Shown piece after piece: positions 16,172 through 19,375 of a DNA stretch of 19,375 bases. Position 1 is the stretch's first letter. Each line of letters starts with the position of its first letter. Location of the stretch: positions 1 to 19,375 of the forward strand of contig LSSK01001106.1 of NCBI GenBank assembly GCA_001969505.1, read 5' to 3'. The stretch comes from Zancudomyces culisetae (lineage: Eukaryota > Kickxellomycota > Harpellomycetes > Harpellales > Legeriomycetaceae). Below the pieces are notes generated by a model. That model was not told where the DNA came from. It did no database searches and was given only the letters and a program-made list of their open reading frames with translations. Position numbers and translations under genes: made by a program.

Positions 16172-18240
16172 CTAAAGAGGACATATATAAGGAAAAGAGC
16201 GTCTACCCAAACTATTAACCTGATAATCTAAGATACAACTCTCCAGCCCTAAAGTATAAATTAAAAAACGTTAGTCGTTTATATTTAAATGAGAAACACG
16301 ACGATATTCTATTTCAAATATCATCAATAAGCAACATACCAACAAATATCTTGTCACTAGATGGAGAAAATTCAAGTCCTGTAATCTGCACTTTTGTACC
16401 CTCCCCAGAGATTTTCAAAACCTGTCTCTTGTTGAATGTTCGTGCATCGACAATATTGACATAGGAGGTATGCTATTTAGTAGTTAATATATGTATATGT
16501 ATATGTATATATGTTTGTGTACTTGATATTCGATTTTAGCACAATTCCTCATGAATCTTAAAAAAGAAAAAATTAAAAACTAATTTATCTCTTTCATATT
16601 AACAAAAGTAAATGTGTTATTTGTATATAATTACCTCTGAAAATGCTAATATGTCCAACGATCTACTTGGGTTGAATTTTACGTTTCTACATGCGCCCCG
16701 AGACCTTCCCCGCTGTATGAAATAATGATCGTCATCATTTGATTAAAAGATTAAAAATAAGATAATATTAGTATATGCTCAACTGTTTCGAGTATATCTT
16801 TTGTAAAAAAAATTTAGTAATAGAAATAAACATGGTAGATACCTGAAATGTCTCGATGCTACACATTTTTTTTGTACTCCTAATATCCCAGACGTTTACA
16901 TATCCATCCTGGCTACCAACAGCAAAAGCATTGGAAAATTGATTCCAATCACATGAAAACGATGCATCCTTTGATCCTATATATATAGTATTGAGTTTTA
17001 TTTATACAAGCAACTAAAAGTGACAGATTAAACTTGTTTCAGAATTGCAGTATATAAGGACATTTGTGTTCCAGAAAAAAAAATAATACAATAAAAAAAT
17101 ATCAGTTGATATTAGTATGGTATTTGATATAATCGGCTTTACCTATAAGTGTTGCGATCTTTTCAAAATCGTTTCCCCTCTTATTCAATAGAAATACCTC
17201 GTTGGTATCACCAACCACCACCATTTTTGAATTGTCCTTGCTTATTGATGCTATTTTTTATACACCACGAATAAAATGACTAAGTTCTTAGCTGTCATTT
17301 AATCATTAAAAACTACTAGAGATATAAACTTGACCTCAAAACATAGTAGTGTAAACAAAAACAAAGTAGTTGATAGTTACCATTGTTTATTGACGTGTTG
17401 AACTTTATTTCTGATCTAACATCCAAGCTGGGAAATGAAAGAACCTTTATTGTTTGATCGTTGTTACATGCCAAAAGACAAGTATCTTGGTTTTGAGCGT
17501 AGTGATCATGATCATCGTATCCACTAAATATCGATGGACTGCCTGCACTGAAAATAACAGAGTTATTTATTGACCCACCAACCTGGGAAAACTTTTCGGC
17601 GTATAAATTATCTAGTTCGGACACTACAATTTCACCCCTTTGACCTCCAGCTACCACGTATCCATATCTAAAGTTGTATTTATGTTCGAAATTAGCCCCA
17701 AAAGCGAAAAAAATAATAAATAGAAATTAAAATGAAAACAAAAATGAAGAGAAGGGTGGCGAAAAAACTTAAGGAAGACCAAAACTTACTTTACTGTGAG
17801 CGAGACAGGTTCAAAGGGCAGATCCCGCAATATTCTAGTTGACTATATCATAGATACACAGATCGGTTTACTTTCACCATTTCACTATCTCATTCAAAAA
17901 TCGAGTATTTCTAACGAAATATCCCTACTTGGACAAATAGTAAGAATGGAGGTTGCTTTCAAACACTTACTCTCTTTGTAGAAATATTGTATTTATCTAC
18001 ATTGTTCCTGTAAATCGAAAATAGCGTTCCCCCGTCTTCGGAGCACCTTATCACATCTCTAAGCTGCCTATTTTCATTATAGATAACCAAAAGGTTAGTT
18101 CAAAAAAATAACAGCTTTATACACACATTCAAAGTAACACAAAGCTATTATTTCGTTTACCAATGATTCCAAGTAGTTCGCTGAGGGAGCTTCAGAGGCT
18201 CTGGATTCACAAATATCTTTTTACCAGATGTCATTCTCAT
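16172..18240 (-). CDS. WD40-repeat protein with DUF2415, nine exons
   Basis: Reassembled on the minus strand: exons 18240-18161, 18067-17971, 17842-17790, 17667-17381, 17250-17143, 16976-16843, 16712-16635, 16472-16340 and 16248-16172 (TAG). They sum to 1047 nt, encoding 348 residues, with every junction in phase. N-terminal WNHWQLRD and LPFEPVSLTVKYGYVVAGGQ blocks match fungal WD40/DUF2415 proteins as I remember them. WD-like strands include FAVGSQDGYVNVWD (226-239). The DUF2415 segment (about 260-302) reads NVKFNPSRSLDILAFSE then YVNIVDARTFNKRQVLK. The C-terminus keeps the SRRSFP-like GRRSFP block. The protein is probably a seven-bladed propeller scaffold; its role is unknown. A second ATG two codons in could also be used. 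Introns are 91-166 bp. The family call is good; exact ends of exon 2 and exon 3 are the least certain. Confidence 0.85.
16249..18160 (-). other. Eight introns of the DUF2415 gene
   Basis: Introns (low-high, + strand coordinates): 18068-18160, 17843-17970, 17668-17789, 17251-17380, 16977-17142, 16713-16842, 16473-16634 and 16249-16339. Donors are GTAAAC, GTAAGT, GTAAGT, GTAACT, GTAAAG, GTATCT, GTAATT and GTATGT. Acceptors are TAG six to seven times and CAG once. Branch-like CTAAC or CTAAT sites are clear in introns 1, 3, 6 and 8 and weak elsewhere. Phases are 2, 0, 2, 1, 1, 0, 0 and 1. They give a local splice-site model for other candidate genes in the window. Confidence 0.8.
16488..16514. 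repeat. ATATGT-type microsatellite inside intron 7
   Basis: Tandem TATATG/TATG units lie near the 3' splice site of intron 7 of the DUF2415 gene. On the transcribed strand they form an AU/AC-rich stretch just before the TAG acceptor. Confidence 0.7.
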
Positions 18241-18588
18241 ATATATTTTTTCTACTTTGATAGTAATACTGCAATAATAATAAACAGTTTTCTTGTTCAC
18301 CTTCAATATGTACTATCTAAATAATCTTGAAGTGGTAAATTAGTTAACGCGAGCAGATGTGTTGTTTTTATTGAAAGCAATAAAATAATATCAAAGAACA
18401 GAAAGCATGGCTAAATACAAACCGCAGTCAGAAAAAGTAAAAGTAAAGGATAGGAACTTTCTAGCATTTTTTTTTATTAGCTAAAATGACATGAAGGCCG
18501 AAACTGCTAAACTATCTTGTTATGAATTTATTTGTAATACCCAACAAGCGATACAGTGTAAGCGAATAAACAAATAATAACCATAAAG
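18241..18588. other. Intergenic region upstream of the DUF2415 gene
   Basis: The presumed promoter of the DUF2415 gene (reading left). An ATG at 18407 on the + strand follows an A-rich leader and opens a 25-codon frame beginning MAKYKPQSEK. The same frame reopens after one stop to about 18573. It could be the first exon of a divergent spliced gene or a chance frame. Confidence 0.35.
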
Positions 18589-18885
18589 TTGTGTGTTGGT
18601 GGAGCGTGCATGCAAGCTGGTTTACGAGCTGAACTTTCCCCTTAAAGGTGGGTAAATCAGATGAAATCTACCCGCTAGGTTATTGCGACCTAACAGTGGC
18701 GTTTCGCTAAATATGTTTTTTTTTTAGACTTAAGCCGATCTGATATAGCCAATCATATTTCAAGCTATCTATTTGTGAAATTTGATAAAAGCGTAAGTTA
18801 TGTGGTATGGTTGGTAGCAGGTTTTATGCATCCACATAGCAAGCCAAAAACACAATTCTTCCTTGTTGGAGAAGAGGCATGTTGA
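18589..18885 (+). other. Two joinable exon-like segments on the + strand
   Basis: Segment b (18589-18647, ending LVYELNFPLK) and segment c (18728-18885, LSRSDIANHISSYLFVKF onward to TGA) join in phase across an 80-nt candidate intron. Its 3' end is very good (GCTAAAT branch, ten T, AG at 18726-18727), but its donor GTGGGT is poor. Segment c also contains an in-frame GTAAGT at 18793, so it may itself be split. No family is recognised. The minus strand has a competing ATG-started 65-codon frame at 18769-18966. Confidence 0.28.
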
Positions 18886-19176
18886 TAGGGAGAAGAAAGA
18901 GGTGTAGGGGGTGATGTTAGAATAGTTTTGATCAATGAGATTTGTATATTTATTTAATAAATTCATCGAACGAAAATAAAAAATCAGAGATTTGTAGGGT
19001 GGAAAGAGGATTTTTTTTTACGAAACTGTGTGCAAATGGTAATAGCCAAGCCGTAAAATTGCCAGTTGTGGTGGCCGGCTCCCTTCTCATTTTTAGTCCA
19101 AATAAATTTGGGTGGCAAATACTTGCCAACTATTGAAAATTAATATAACCTATTAACTCTGAGCCACTTCACCTAA
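18886..19176. other. Intergenic or intronic sequence near the right end
   Basis: A purine-rich stretch (18884-18920), AATAAA-like sequence at 18955-18961, a T9 run (19012-19020) and a tight hairpin TGGCAA-ATAC-TTGCCA near 19113-19128. I see no coding signal here. Confidence 0.4.
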
Positions 19177-19326
19177 CCATACCACAACCTCGGAAAGTCA
19201 CGAGGTAGTATCACCACTAACCAGAAAACACAACTACTCACAGCACTCAAATATGAATTTTGCTTCCAGAGCAGTTTTGATTCTGCTAGTTTAGCTTTAG
19301 ATCCATTCATCGATGAATTTGAATAG
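19177..19326 (+). other. Exon-like open segment near the right edge
   Basis: A 49-codon frame ends at TAG 19324-19326, with the peptide-like tail KTQLLTALKYEFCFQ and SASLALDPFIDEFE. CTAACCAG and CTAACC branch-plus-acceptor-like sites lie at its start, so it could be a terminal exon of the gene suggested at 18407-18885. A minus-strand frame open to the window edge overlaps it (19173-19375). There is no homology call. Confidence 0.25.
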
Positions 19327-19375
19327 AAAGTGCAAGTATATAGCACAAAAAGAAGGTATAACAAAACATAGGCAC

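Noticed and set aside
18601-18680. A possible TPP-type riboswitch at the candidate splice donor, suggested by hairpins near an intron.
   Set aside because: The conserved CUGAGA and ACCUGAUC-type elements are absent.
18769-18966. ATG-started 65-codon minus-strand frame.
   Set aside because: The leader is T-rich, no motif is visible, and the overlapping + strand segment has a better splice context. Kept only as a competing hypothesis.
19173-19375. Minus-strand frame open to the right edge, hydrophobic, could be the C-terminus of a membrane protein.
   Set aside because: It cannot be judged when cut by the window edge, and the overlapping + strand frame looks at least as good.

Overview
The window looks like nuclear DNA from a yeast-like ascomycete fungus. 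It encodes a four-RRM poly(A)-binding protein with a C-terminal MLLE domain and a fungal PSP1-type protein. Intergenic DNA is very AT-rich, with long A/T homopolymers and simple repeats. CTG codons fall at conserved leucine positions in PAB1 and in the WD40 gene, so the CTG-Ser code is unlikely. One 348-codon gene carries eight short introns (91-166 bp, GTA donors, CTAAY-like branch sites). Together with the low gene density this suggests an early-diverging, intron-retaining lineage (inference). I cannot name the species.

Layout: 1-998, 3' part of a PSP1-like gene (+). 999-4078, a 3 kb gene-poor stretch with G-rich purine tracts, STRE-like AGGGG sites and an A-rich leader ahead of PAB1. 4079-6058, PAB1 (+), uninterrupted. 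6059-6562, convergent spacer with a pentanucleotide repeat. 6563-10375, a 1270-residue acidic, low-complexity PHD-finger protein (-). 10376-12911, a long AT-rich upstream region. 12912-13278, a candidate two-exon small membrane protein (+), with another open exon-like segment just before it. 13309-13450, a CAAAT microsatellite. 13451-14894, AT-rich, with a TATA box near its right end. 14895-15707, a secreted pre-pro-protein (+). 16172-18240, a nine-exon WD40/DUF2415 protein (-), reassembled by hand from conserved exons. 18241-19375, AT-rich DNA with several splice-compatible, protein-like open segments on the + strand that may belong to one or more unannotated intron-containing genes.

The genes form no operon or obvious functional cluster. 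PSP1 and PAB1 families both act in mRNA metabolism, but the 3 kb between them argues against joint control. The firmest unusual signals are the eight-intron DUF2415 gene and the abrupt arginine-codon switch inside PAB1. The two-exon small protein and the right-end exon-like segments are the best candidates for undescribed genes. I found no mobile element, CRISPR array, tRNA, rRNA or defence-like system.
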